Positions 29,855 through 37,742 of a stretch of 64,000 nt of DNA are shown here, piece by piece (within the stretch, counting starts at the first letter, position 1; every line of letters starts with the position of its first letter). The stretch lies in NCBI RefSeq assembly GCF_005877055.1, contig NZ_CP039424.1:1-64000 (forward strand). Direction: 5' to 3'. This stretch comes from Citricoccus sp. SGAir0253 (GTDB lineage: Bacteria; Actinomycetota; Actinomycetes; Actinomycetales; Micrococcaceae). Both the position numbers and the translations under genes were made by a program. The notes under the pieces were generated by a model that ran no database searches, was not told where the DNA came from, and saw only the letters and a list, made by a program, of their open reading frames with translations.

Positions 29855-29876
29855 GTTCACCGGAAGTTCACCGCGG
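29855..29876 (+). promoter_or_regulatory. Candidate PHO box (two 11-bp direct repeats)
   Basis: GTTCACCGGAA followed directly by GTTCACCGCGG. Actinobacterial PhoP binds pairs of 11-nt direct-repeat units with the core GTTCACC, best studied in Streptomyces, and this pair fits closely. It lies in the sqdB-yceI divergent region, 35 bp upstream of the yceI -35 and about 230 bp from the sqdB -10. No phoRP genes are in the window. Confidence 0.55.
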
Positions 29877-29910
29877 GGCGGGGAATAGTTCCTCCCCGCC
29901 CATCGTTCCC

Positions 29911-29938
29911 TTGAATGTTCAATCAAAATTTGTGGGAT
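29911..29938 (+). promoter_or_regulatory. yceI promoter with overlapping palindrome
   Basis: TTGAAT (29911-29916) as -35 and TGGGAT (29933-29938) as -10, spaced 16 nt. The -35 is part of the inverted repeat TTGAA-TG-TTCAA (29911-29922), of the size and type often bound by MarR-family repressors, inside an AT-rich patch that stands out from the surrounding DNA. Confidence 0.5.
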
Positions 29939-29986
29939 CGTCCGGCCTCGTCCGGGCATCACCACTGCGACACAGAGGAGACCCGC

Positions 29987-30556
29987 ATGACCGCCCTGAC
30001 CCCCGGTACCTGGAACCTGGACCCGACCCACACCGACGTCGACTTCACCGTGCGCCACGCCGGCATCTCCAAGGTCCGCGGCACCTTCAAGGCCGTCGAG
30101 GGCACCCTCGTGGTCGGCGAGGACGCGCAGGCCCACAACGTCAACGTCACCATCGCCGCCGGCTCCATCGACACCGGCCAGCCGGACCGCGACGCCCACA
30201 TCACCTCGGCCGACTTCTTCGAGACCGAGACCCACCCGAACATCACCTTCGTCTCCACCGAGGTGCGCCCCCAGGGTAACGACCTCCAGGAGTTCACCCT
30301 CGTGGGCGACCTGACCATCAAGGGCGTCACCCAGCGCGTGGAGCTGGAGGCCGAGTTCGGCGGCCAGACCGTGGACGCCTTCGGCATGACCCGCGCCGGC
30401 TTCGAGGCCAAGGGCGAGATCTCCCGCAAGGAGTTCGGCATCACCTGGAACGCCCCGCTGCAGGCCGCCGCCGGCGGCGTGCTCGTCTCCGACGCCGTCA
30501 AGATCCAGATCGACGCCTCCTTCGTGCTGCCGTCCGAGGAGGGCGCCCAGGCCTGA
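29987..30556 (+). CDS. yceI: YceI family lipid-binding protein
   Basis: Member of the YceI family of lipocalin-like beta-barrels that bind isoprenoid or other amphiphilic lipids. The 189 residues begin GTWNLDPTHTDVDFTVRHAG, the family hallmark, with later motifs ITSADFFETETHPNITF and LTIKGVTQRVELE. No signal peptide is seen, so this is the cytoplasmic form typical of actinobacteria. ATG 29987 has GAGGAG 6 nt upstream. It is divergent from sqdB and has its own promoter. The physiological ligand is unknown. Confidence 0.93.
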   Translation: MTALTPGTWNLDPTHTDVDFTVRHAGISKVRGTFKAVEGTLVVGEDAQAHNVNVTIAAGSIDTGQPDRDAHITSADFFETETHPNITFVSTEVRPQGNDLQEFTLVGDLTIKGVTQRVELEAEFGGQTVDAFGMTRAGFEAKGEISRKEFGITWNAPLQAAAGGVLVSDAVKIQIDASFVLPSEEGAQA

Positions 30557-30574
30557 GCCTGGCACCCCGGTCGA

Positions 30575-30611
30575 GGGGGCCGGTCCCGCGCGCGGCGCGG
30601 GTCCGGCCCCC
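30575..30611 (+). terminator. Terminator hairpin after yceI
   Basis: 17-bp stem with a single mismatch (30575-30591 with 30595-30611), loop GCG, starting GGGGGCCGG. It lies 18 nt after the yceI stop and is followed by TTCGCC. Confidence 0.75.
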
Positions 30612-30683
30612 TTCGCCTGTCCGGCCGTCGTCGCCGGCCCTGCCGCTCCCGCCCACCGCCCTTGCCGCCGCGCGGGCCACCCC

Positions 30684-30689
30684 TAGACT
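30684..30689 (+). promoter_or_regulatory. Candidate -10 for the dienelactone hydrolase operon
   Basis: TAGACT, about 80 nt upstream of the ATG at 30774. Confidence 0.45.
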
Positions 30690-30773
30690 GGCCGTGGACC
30701 GGGTCCCGGCACCGGCGCCCCGGTGGGGCGCCGCCGTGCCGGGCACGCACGACGAGACCGACGGAGGATCCGC

Positions 30774-31496
30774 ATGGCAGTCAAGACCCCGCACCAGAAC
30801 ACCACCTTCCCCCTGCCGGACAAGGACCCGGGACAGGACGGCGACCGGCTCGGCCACGGCTACCTCGCCACCCCGGAGTCCGGCTCCGGTCCCGGCGTCA
30901 TCGTCATCCAGGAGTGGTGGGGGCTGACCGACCACGTGCGGGACGTGTGCGACCGGCTGGCCGCCGAGGGCTTCACCGCGCTCGCCCCGGACCTGTTCGG
31001 TGGCTGGATCACCCACGACGGCGAGGAGGCCGGGGAGATGATGTCGAAGCTGCCGGCCGAGGAGGGCGCCCGCCAGCTCGCCGGGGCCGTGGACCACCTG
31101 CTGTCCCTGGACTCCGTCACCTCGAGCACCGTGGGCACGATCGGCTTCTGCATGGGCGGCGGCTTCGTGCTGGCCCTGGCCGCGCAGCAGGGCGAGAGGG
31201 TCTCGGCCGCCGTGCCGTTCTACGGCGTGGGCCAGGCCGTGCCGGAGGCCTACACGGGCGTGAAGGCCGCCATCCAGGGCCACTACGCCCTCCAGGACCG
31301 CATGTTCCCGCCCGAGGAGGCCCGGAAGCAGGAGCAGCAGATCCGCGAGGAGTCCGGCACCGAGGTGGAGTACTTCTTCTACGACGCCCCGCACGCCTTC
31401 CACAACGACGAGAACCCGCAGGGCAACTACCGCCCCGAGCAGGCGGGGCTGGCCTGGTCCCGCGCGGTGCAGTTCCTCAAGGACAAGGTCAAGTAA
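30774..31496 (+). CDS. Dienelactone hydrolase family protein
   Basis: Alpha/beta-hydrolase of the dienelactone hydrolase family, with a cysteine nucleophile. The 240 residues show the oxyanion region VIVIQEWWGLTDHV, the nucleophile elbow GFCMGGG with C126, and the catalytic histidine H207 in APHAFHND. True carboxymethylenebutenolidases act on protocatechuate/chlorocatechol intermediates, but no aromatic-degradation genes are nearby, so the substrate is unknown. ATG 30774 follows GGAGGA. The next gene begins 6 nt after the stop and is probably translated from the same mRNA. Confidence 0.92.
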   Translation: MAVKTPHQNTTFPLPDKDPGQDGDRLGHGYLATPESGSGPGVIVIQEWWGLTDHVRDVCDRLAAEGFTALAPDLFGGWITHDGEEAGEMMSKLPAEEGARQLAGAVDHLLSLDSVTSSTVGTIGFCMGGGFVLALAAQQGERVSAAVPFYGVGQAVPEAYTGVKAAIQGHYALQDRMFPPEEARKQEQQIREESGTEVEYFFYDAPHAFHNDENPQGNYRPEQAGLAWSRAVQFLKDKVK

Positions 31497-31502
31497 CCGC
31501 CC

Positions 31503-32411
31503 GTGCCCCGCGCCAGCAGCCCCGAGCCCGCCCCGGCGGCGGTCCCGGAGACCCTCTTCCTGTCCACCGTCCCGGGCGCCTCGCCCTCCAAGTGGGTGGA
31601 CCGCTTCACCTCGCGCGAGCGCCGGGTCCAGCTGGTGAACCACGACGCCGGCGGCCAGCTGGCCTTCCTGGCCCCGGGGCCCGGGGGCGCGGCCCCGCGG
31701 GGCCTGCCCCAGCTCGGGTACCTGCGCTGGGACCGCGACGCCGGCCCGGAGGCGCTGCTGCGCTCCGGCGGGATCGACCCCGCGGACGTGCACGTGGTCC
31801 GGTTCTACGAGGAGCAGCCCGTGGTCTGCGTGGGCCGCGAGCACCTGCTGGCCGCGTGGGACCCCGAGGCGGACGGCCCCGTCCCGCTGGCCGAGCTGGA
31901 CCCCGCCGGCCTCGTGGACCCGGCCGCCTTCGCCCCGGAACCGCCCGCCGACCCGCTCGACGCCCCCGAGGTCCCCGGCTCCGGGGAGCGGATGGCCGTG
32001 GAGGTCGTGGCCGCCGGGGCGGGGCACACGATCCTCCCGGCCTCGGTGGCCCGGATGTTCGGCCGCAAGGACGTCGTCGTGCTGCCGCTCGCCGGCCATC
32101 CCGGCTGGGGCGTGGGGCTGGCGTGGCTGCGGTCGGTGGACTCGCAGCTCGTGCAGGACTTCATCGGGGCCGCCAAGGGGCGGCGGCCGGGGTCCTCGCG
32201 CTCCGAGGCCGGCCGGTCCGGGGCGTCCGCCGGTGGCGCTGCCGGGGGCGGCGGGAGTACCGGTGGGGCCTCGGGCGCGGCTTCGGGAGGCCGGCCGGCC
32301 GCCCGGACGGCGTCCGGGGGCCGCTCGGGGCGGGCATCGTCGTCCCCGGGCTCCGGGGGCGGGTCCTCGCGGTCCGCGGGCCGGTCCGGGAGGCCGCGCA
32401 AGCGCCGCTGA
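31503..32411 (+). CDS. LysR-type substrate-binding domain protein without DNA-binding domain
   Basis: 302-residue protein whose first 215 residues resemble the effector-binding half of LysR regulators (FLSTVPGASPSKWVDRF, MAVEVVAAGAGHTILPASVARMF, WGVGLAWLRSVDSQLVQDF). The N-terminal helix-turn-helix is absent, and the gene start leaves no room for one. The last 85 residues are a Gly/Ser/Arg-rich basic tail ending SGRPRKRR that could bind nucleic acid non-specifically. GTG 31503 lacks a clear ribosome site and is probably coupled to the hydrolase gene 6 nt upstream. Function unknown. Confidence 0.8.
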   Translation: MPRASSPEPAPAAVPETLFLSTVPGASPSKWVDRFTSRERRVQLVNHDAGGQLAFLAPGPGGAAPRGLPQLGYLRWDRDAGPEALLRSGGIDPADVHVVRFYEEQPVVCVGREHLLAAWDPEADGPVPLAELDPAGLVDPAAFAPEPPADPLDAPEVPGSGERMAVEVVAAGAGHTILPASVARMFGRKDVVVLPLAGHPGWGVGLAWLRSVDSQLVQDFIGAAKGRRPGSSRSEAGRSGASAGGAAGGGGSTGGASGAASGGRPAARTASGGRSGRASSSPGSGGGSSRSAGRSGRPRKRR

Positions 32412-32464
32412 GCGGGGGCACGCGCCGTCGCGCAGGCCCGCACGCCGGTCCCGGTCGGTCCTGG

Positions 32465-33034
32465 TCAGTCCCAGGAGAGCACGAAGCCCAGCTCGTCCAG
32501 CACGGCCCGGGCCGTGGCCTGCGGGTCCTCCGCCGAGGGGACGGCGATCCCGTCCTCGTCCTCGTGCAGGGGCTCCATGAGGGCCACCTGCCCCGCCACG
32601 AGCGAGGCCGGCATGAAGTGCGCGTGGCGCGCGGCCACCCGGGCCGCCAGGTCCTCCGGGGAGACGAGGATCTGCACCACCGTCACGGGGTAGCCGCACG
32701 AGCGCAGCACGTCCCGGTAGGAGCGCTTCAGGGCCGAGCAGGCCAGCACGGCGGGCAGGCCGAGATCGCCGAGCCGGTGCAGCTCGCCGGCGAGCCGGTC
32801 GAGCCAGGGGGCCCGGTCGTCGTCGTCCAGGGGGATCCCGGCGGCCATCTTGTCGCGGTTGGCCACCGGGTGGAAGGCGTCGCCCTCCACCCAGACCCGG
32901 CCCAGGGCGGTCGCCACGAGCCGGCCGACGGTCGACTTGCCGGACCCCGAGGGGCCGGACAGCACGAGGTGGGCGGCCCCGACGGGCCAGCGGGCCGGCG
33001 TCGGGGGCGGTGCGGGGTGCGTGCTCTCGGCCAC
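32465..33034 (-). CDS. gntK: Gluconate kinase (gluconokinase)
   Basis: P-loop kinase phosphorylating gluconate to 6-phosphogluconate for entry into the pentose-phosphate route. The 189 residues have Walker A GPSGSGKS at 27-34 followed by the GntK-specific VWVEGDAFHPVANRDKMAAGIPLDDDDR, here abbreviated by its parts DAFHP and MAAGIPL, then ACSALKRSYRD and the lid HFMPASLVAGQ. GTG start. It converges with the upstream LysR-like gene. No gnt permease is adjacent; the next gene upstream on the same strand region is a uracil/xanthine permease. Confidence 0.93.
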   Translation of the reverse strand: MAESTHPAPPPTPARWPVGAAHLVLSGPSGSGKSTVGRLVATALGRVWVEGDAFHPVANRDKMAAGIPLDDDDRAPWLDRLAGELHRLGDLGLPAVLACSALKRSYRDVLRSCGYPVTVVQILVSPEDLAARVAARHAHFMPASLVAGQVALMEPLHEDEDGIAVPSAEDPQATARAVLDELGFVLSWD

Positions 33035-33142
33035 GGTCCCAGCGTACGGGTGACCGCGCCGGAGCGCCCCAGCCGCGCGCCGTCGTCGCCCGCGCCCCGC
33101 GCCCCGCTCGGCCGCGTCCGTCCCCGCCCCGCCGGGCCGGCG

Positions 33143-34540
33143 TCAGCCGAGCCGGCCCGGCTCGGGGGACTCGAAGGGTTCCTCGCCCGGATCGGCCGGC
33201 ACGGGCTCGGTGCCGCGCGCCCGCGCGATGGACCGCATGAGGTGGAAGACCACGAGCGCGGCCGCGGTGCCCAGGGCGATGCCGCCGAACTGCATGCCGC
33301 CCACCTCCAGCACCGGGTCGGCGATCGCGATGATCAGCCCGGCACCGGCGGACATGAGGTTCACGGCGTTGGAGAAGTCCACCCGGTTCTGCACCCAGAT
33401 GCGCACGCCCATCACGCCGATCATGCCGTAGAGGATGATCCCGGCGCCCCCGGCCACCCCCGGCGGGATGGTGTTGACCAGCGCGCCGAACTTCGGCAGG
33501 AACGCCAGCGCCAGCGCCGTCAGCCCGGCCACCCAGTAGGCCGCGGTGGAGTAGACGCGCGAGGAGGCCATGACCCCGATGTTCTCGGCGTAGGTGGTGG
33601 TGCCCACGCCGCCGCCGAGCCCGGACAGGGTGGTGGAGAGCCCATCGCCCATGAGCGCGCGGCCGTAGGAGGGCTCCAGGTCCTGGCCGGTCATCAGGCC
33701 CACCGTCCGCACGTGCCCGATGTTCTCGGCGACCAGCACGAGCACGACCGGCAGGAACAGGAACAGCACGTTCCAGTGGAACTCCGGGGCGTGGAACGGC
33801 GGCAGGCCCACCCACGCGGCCTCCCCGACCGGGCCGAAGTCGACCTGCCCCTGGGCGAGGGCCACGAGGTAGCCCACCACGATGCCCACGAGGATGGACA
33901 GCCGGCCCAGCAGGCCCCGGAACAGCACCGCGCTCACCACGATCGCCAGGGACGTGGCGAACGTGGTCAGGGGGACCTCCGTCATGGCCTGCGTGGTGGC
34001 ACCGGCCAGGTTCAGGCCGATGAGGGCCACGATCGTGCCCATCACCACGGGCGGCATCAGCGCGTGGATCCAGCCCGTGCCGGCCCGCTGGACCACGAGC
34101 CCCACGAGGAACAGCGCCACGCCGGTGACCAGGATGCCGCCGAGGGCGCCGCCGATGCCGTGCTGGTTCATGGCCGCGGAGATCGGGGCGATGAACGCGA
34201 AGGAGCTGCCGAGGTAGGACGGCACGCGGCCGGCGGTGATGACGAGGAACAGCAGGGTGCCCACGCCGGAGAAGAACAGCGAGGCGGTCACCGGGAAACC
34301 GGTGATCGTGGGGACCAGGACGGTCGCGCCGAACATCGCCATGACGTGCTGCACGCCCACGCCGATGGTCTGCGGCCAGGCCAGCCGCTCCTGGGGGGCG
34401 ACCACCTCGCCCGGGGTGATGTGCCGGCCGTCGCCGTGGACGGTCCAGCCGAGGCCGAGGCGCCCGACGGCGGCCGGGCGCCCGGGGCGGCGGGCGGCCC
34501 GGTCCCGGGGCGCTGGGTCGGGGGATTCCTTCGAGGTCAC
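33143..34540 (-). CDS. Uracil/xanthine permease (NCS2 family)
   Basis: Proton-coupled nucleobase transporter of the NCS2 family, 465 residues with about 14 hydrophobic segments. Signature parts are GVQHVMAMFGATVLVPTITG near the N-terminus and VLVAENIGHVRTV and TTTYAENIGVMA in the middle; Glu and Asn there form the substrate site in UraA. This reads closer to uracil permease (UraA/PyrP) than to xanthine/uric acid carriers, but specificity is not proven. GTG start at 34540 with AAAGG close upstream. The gene is monocistronic and divergent from a PfkB kinase. Confidence 0.92.
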   Translation of the reverse strand: MTSKESPDPAPRDRAARRPGRPAAVGRLGLGWTVHGDGRHITPGEVVAPQERLAWPQTIGVGVQHVMAMFGATVLVPTITGFPVTASLFFSGVGTLLFLVITAGRVPSYLGSSFAFIAPISAAMNQHGIGGALGGILVTGVALFLVGLVVQRAGTGWIHALMPPVVMGTIVALIGLNLAGATTQAMTEVPLTTFATSLAIVVSAVLFRGLLGRLSILVGIVVGYLVALAQGQVDFGPVGEAAWVGLPPFHAPEFHWNVLFLFLPVVLVLVAENIGHVRTVGLMTGQDLEPSYGRALMGDGLSTTLSGLGGGVGTTTYAENIGVMASSRVYSTAAYWVAGLTALALAFLPKFGALVNTIPPGVAGGAGIILYGMIGVMGVRIWVQNRVDFSNAVNLMSAGAGLIIAIADPVLEVGGMQFGGIALGTAAALVVFHLMRSIARARGTEPVPADPGEEPFESPEPGRLG

Positions 34541-34694
34541 GGTGGCCTTTCGGTCGGTGCCGGCCGCCGGCGCGGGGCCGGTCGGCGGAGCGGCGGCGCG
34601 GACGGTGGTCGGGCGGTGGCGGGGGTGCTGGTGGACGGCCCCGGGACGGGCCGCGGAGGGCGGCCGCTCCCGGGACGGTGACTGACCCGTAGGG

Positions 34695-34700
34695 TACCGT
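34695..34700 (+). promoter_or_regulatory. -10 of a likely leaderless mRNA
   Basis: TACCGT ends 6 nt before the GTG at 34707, the spacing expected when transcription starts on the start codon. TAGGGT overlaps just upstream (34690-34695). Confidence 0.6.
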
Positions 34701-34706
34701 TGAATC

Positions 34707-35657
34707 GTGACTGACTACGTGGGTGTGATCGGCGAGGCGCTCGTCGACGTCGTCGTCTCCGACACCGCGACCCCCCGGGCGCACGTGGGCGGCAGCCCGC
34801 TCAACGTGGCCGTCGGCCTGGCCCGGCTGGGCGAGAACGTGCTGTTCACCGGGCGGCACGGGCGGGACGGGTACGGGGACATGGTCCGCGACCACCTGGC
34901 CCGCAACGGCGTGGACTGCGTCCTCGGCGCGGATGACGCCCCCACCTCCGTGGCCACCGCCCGCCTGGACCCCACCGGGGCGGCCAGCTACTCCTTCGAC
35001 CTCGACTGGACCCTGCCGCCGGCCCCCGAGCTGAGCCGGCTGGTGCAGGAGGCCCTCGTGCGCGACGGCCGGGAGCGCACCCTCACGCACGTGCACACCG
35101 GCTCGATCGCCACCATGCTCGAGCCCGGCGCGAGCACCGTCATGGAGCTGCTCACCCACCTCGAGCCCGAGGTCACCCTCAGCTACGACCCGAACTGCCG
35201 GCCCTCGATCGTCCCCGACCGCGCCCTGGCCCGCCGCCGCGCCGAGGAGTCCGTGGCGCTCGCGGACATCGTCCACGCCTCGGACGAGGACCTCGAGTGG
35301 CTCTACCCGGACCGCTCCCTCGAGGACACGATCGTGACGTGGCAGCGGATCGAGCCCGCCATGGTGGTCGTCACCCGCGGGGCCACCTCCATCCTGTGCG
35401 CCACCGCGGAGGGGGTCACCGAGCACCCCATCCACCCCGTGGAGGTGGCGGACACCGTGGGCGCGGGGGACTCCTTCACCGCCGCCCTGCTGATCGCGCT
35501 GAAGGACCGCGGCCTGCTCGGGGCGCGCCACCGCGAGGCACTGCGCCGGATCAGCGCCGAGGACACGACGGCGGTGCTCGCCTACGCCGCGCGGGCGGCG
35601 GCCATCACCGCCTCCCGTCCGGGGGCGGACCCGCCCACGCGCGCCGAGCTGGGCTGA
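34707..35657 (+). CDS. PfkB-family carbohydrate kinase (fructokinase-like)
   Basis: Ribokinase-type sugar kinase of 316 residues. It has the N-terminal GGSPLNVAVGLARLG substrate motif, the SYDPNCRPS strand, and the C-terminal ATP/catalytic signature DTVGAGDSFTAALL with the catalytic aspartate in GAGD. Sequence type is closest to bacterial fructokinases (2-dehydro-3-deoxygluconokinase is another option). GTG start without a ribosome site, consistent with the leaderless promoter just upstream. Neighbours are unrelated metabolic genes, so the substrate stays open. Confidence 0.9.
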   Translation: MTDYVGVIGEALVDVVVSDTATPRAHVGGSPLNVAVGLARLGENVLFTGRHGRDGYGDMVRDHLARNGVDCVLGADDAPTSVATARLDPTGAASYSFDLDWTLPPAPELSRLVQEALVRDGRERTLTHVHTGSIATMLEPGASTVMELLTHLEPEVTLSYDPNCRPSIVPDRALARRRAEESVALADIVHASDEDLEWLYPDRSLEDTIVTWQRIEPAMVVVTRGATSILCATAEGVTEHPIHPVEVADTVGAGDSFTAALLIALKDRGLLGARHREALRRISAEDTTAVLAYAARAAAITASRPGADPPTRAELG

Positions 35658-35725
35658 CCCGGACGGGCCGGCTCGGCCGGACCGGGGCGGGCGGACCGGC
35701 CCCGTCGGGGCGCGCCGGCCCCGCC

Positions 35726-35731
35726 TAGAAT
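35726..35731 (+). promoter_or_regulatory. -10 of a likely leaderless mRNA
   Basis: TAGAAT followed by 6 nt and the ATG at 35738. Confidence 0.65.
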
Positions 35732-35737
35732 GGCTCC

Positions 35738-36643
35738 ATGTCCCTTCCCGACCCGGCCCTCGACCCGGCCCCGCCGGTTCCCCCGGGCGGGGGGCGCGGG
35801 GCCCTGCGGCGTCCCCGGCTGATCGCGAGCGACCTGGACGGGACGATCATCGGCTACGACCACAGCCGCACCGGCTGGGTCTCGCCCCGCACCGTGGCGG
35901 CCTTCCGGGCCGCCCACGACGCCGGCATCCACGTGGTCTTCGTGACCGGCCGCCCGATCCGCTGGCTCTCCCCCGTGACCGAGGCTCTCGGGCACGCCGG
36001 CCCGGTGATCTGCTCCAACGGTGCCGTGGTCTACGACCTCGTCACGCACACGGTGCTCGAGTCCCGCCCGATGGACCTGGCGACGGTGCTCGAGGCCCGG
36101 GACATGATCGCCGCCCTGGATCCCTCCGCCTCGTTCGGCGTGGAGACCCTCGACGGCTTCCACCTGGAGGCCGCCTTCCTCGACGACCCCACCGCGGAGC
36201 GGCCGCCCGAGGTGGCCCGCGACATCCACGTGGGCCGCTCGCTCGAGGACTCGCTGCCCGCGGCGCCCCGCGTGGTCAAGTTCCTCGCCAAGACCCGCAG
36301 CCGCGAACCGGACGCCTTCCTCGCCGAGGTGCGCGTGCTGCTCGGCGAGCTGCTCGCCGTCACCCACTCCGCCCCCGGCGTCGCCCTGCTGGAGATGTCC
36401 CGCCCGGACGTCAACAAGGCCAGCACGCTGGCCGACGTCGCCGCCCGCCACGGGATCGCCGCGCACGAGGTGGTCGCCTTCGGGGACATGCCCAACGACC
36501 TGGAGATGATCCACTGGGCCGGCACCGGCTACGCCGTGGCCTCCGGGCACCCCGTGCTGCTGCAGGCGGCCGACGCCACGGCCGGGGCCTGCGACGACGA
36601 CGGCGTGGCCGCCGTGATCGAGGACCTGCTCCGCCTCCCCTGA
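35738..36643 (+). CDS. Cof-type HAD hydrolase
   Basis: Haloacid-dehalogenase superfamily phosphatase, class IIB (Cof type), 301 residues. Motif I is IASDLDGTI (nucleophile Asp), motif II VFVTGRP, and motif IV AFGDMPNDLEMI with the C2B cap between. Such enzymes act on sugar phosphates, FMN or pyridoxal phosphate; the substrate is not predictable. The start ATG lies 6 nt after a TAGAAT hexamer, so the mRNA is probably leaderless. Confidence 0.93.
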   Translation: MSLPDPALDPAPPVPPGGGRGALRRPRLIASDLDGTIIGYDHSRTGWVSPRTVAAFRAAHDAGIHVVFVTGRPIRWLSPVTEALGHAGPVICSNGAVVYDLVTHTVLESRPMDLATVLEARDMIAALDPSASFGVETLDGFHLEAAFLDDPTAERPPEVARDIHVGRSLEDSLPAAPRVVKFLAKTRSREPDAFLAEVRVLLGELLAVTHSAPGVALLEMSRPDVNKASTLADVAARHGIAAHEVVAFGDMPNDLEMIHWAGTGYAVASGHPVLLQAADATAGACDDDGVAAVIEDLLRLP

Positions 36644-36666
36644 GCCCCGCCTCGTCGCCATCCCGC

Positions 36667-36723
36667 TCCCGGGTCGCGAACCGGGGGTCGCGGCGCCCGG
36701 GACCCGTGGTTCGCGACCCGGGA
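36667..36723 (+). terminator. 16-bp inverted repeat between co-oriented genes
   Basis: TCCCGGGTCGCGAACC (36667-36682) and its exact complement (36708-36723) flank a 25-nt GC-rich loop. Located 24 nt after the HAD stop; probably a terminator, but the long loop and perfect arms are also seen in dispersed intergenic palindromes. Confidence 0.55.
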
Positions 36724-36751
36724 ACCGGCGGGGTGGGTGCCCGGCGGCCGC

Positions 36752-36757
36752 TAGGGT
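36752..36757 (+). promoter_or_regulatory. -10 of a likely leaderless mRNA
   Basis: TAGGGT, 7 nt before GTG 36765. This spacing is why I prefer that GTG over the in-frame GTG at 36756, which lies inside the hexamer. Confidence 0.6.
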
Positions 36758-36764
36758 GAGGTCC

Positions 36765-37724
36765 GTGACGCGTCCCAGCCTGCCGCCGTACCTGGAGGAC
36801 TCGCTGCCCGGGCGCCGGGGCTGGCCCCTGGCCTTCGCGCACCGCGGGGCGGACACGGCCCGCGAGAACACCCTCGCCGCCTTCCGCACCGCCGTGGAGC
36901 GCGGCTACGGCTACCTCGAGCTGGACGTGCGCACCTCCCGCGACGGCGTGCTCATGGTCTTCCACGACGAGTACCTGGACCGCGTCACCACCGGCAGCGG
37001 CCGGCTGTCCGACCACACGTGGGAGGAGCTGACCCGGCTGCGCGTCATCGACCCCGCCCGGGACCGGAGGGCCGGGATCGGCACGGGCGTCCCGACGGCG
37101 TCGGGGTGGTCGATCGCGGCCCGGACCCGGGCCCGCGGGGGCGCCGGCGTTCCGGGCACCGCGGCCAGGGGTCCCGCCGCTCCGGCGGGGGCCGCCGTCG
37201 GGACGCCGGCGGGGGAGCACCTGCTGCGCTTCGAGGACCTGCTCACCGAGTGGGAGGACGTCCGGCTCAACGTGGACCTCAAGGACGACGCGGCGGCGGA
37301 GGCGATGGCGCGCATCGTCGCCCGGCACGGGGCGTGGGACCGCGTGCTGGTGGCCTCCTTCCGGGACACCCGACGGCGGCGCTTCGGCCGCGTGGCCGGG
37401 CGGCGGGTCGCGATGTCCGGCGGCGCACTGGCCATCGCCGCGCTCGTGCTCGCCGCCCCGCTGGGCCTGGTCCGCGTCGTGGCGGGCCGGCTGGCGCACG
37501 TCGACTGCGTCCAGGTCCCCGTGCGCCAGGGTCCCGTCCGCGTGGTGACCCGGGCATTCGTGGCGCGCTGCCAGGCCGCCGGGCTGCAGGTCCACGTGTG
37601 GGTGGTGGACGATCCCGCGGAGATGGAGCGACTGCTGGCCCTGGGCGTGGACGGGATCATGACCGACGACGCCGAGGCGCTCGCCGCCGTGCTCCAGGCC
37701 CGCGGCCAGTGGCCGCAGCGGTAG
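36765..37724 (+). CDS. Glycerophosphodiester phosphodiesterase
   Basis: Hydrolyses glycerophosphodiesters to glycerol-3-phosphate and an alcohol. The 319 residues have the GDPD signature: AHRGADTARENTLAAF with the catalytic His/Arg, ELDVRTSRDGVLMVFHDE with the metal and catalytic residues, and LNVDLKDD and VWVVDDPAEMERLLALG towards the end. A 45-residue Gly/Ala/Arg-rich insertion around 100-150 (ARGPAAPAGAAVG) departs from the usual fold. No signal peptide, so probably cytoplasmic. Likely leaderless. Confidence 0.92.
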   Translation: MTRPSLPPYLEDSLPGRRGWPLAFAHRGADTARENTLAAFRTAVERGYGYLELDVRTSRDGVLMVFHDEYLDRVTTGSGRLSDHTWEELTRLRVIDPARDRRAGIGTGVPTASGWSIAARTRARGGAGVPGTAARGPAAPAGAAVGTPAGEHLLRFEDLLTEWEDVRLNVDLKDDAAAEAMARIVARHGAWDRVLVASFRDTRRRRFGRVAGRRVAMSGGALAIAALVLAAPLGLVRVVAGRLAHVDCVQVPVRQGPVRVVTRAFVARCQAAGLQVHVWVVDDPAEMERLLALGVDGIMTDDAEALAAVLQARGQWPQR

Positions 37725-37729
37725 GCCGC

Positions 37730-37735
37730 TACCGT
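37730..37735 (+). promoter_or_regulatory. -10 of a likely leaderless mRNA
   Basis: TACCGT, 7 nt before ATG 37743. It supports that ATG over the in-frame GTG at 37734, which overlaps the hexamer. Confidence 0.6.
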
Positions 37736-37742
37736 GGGATCC

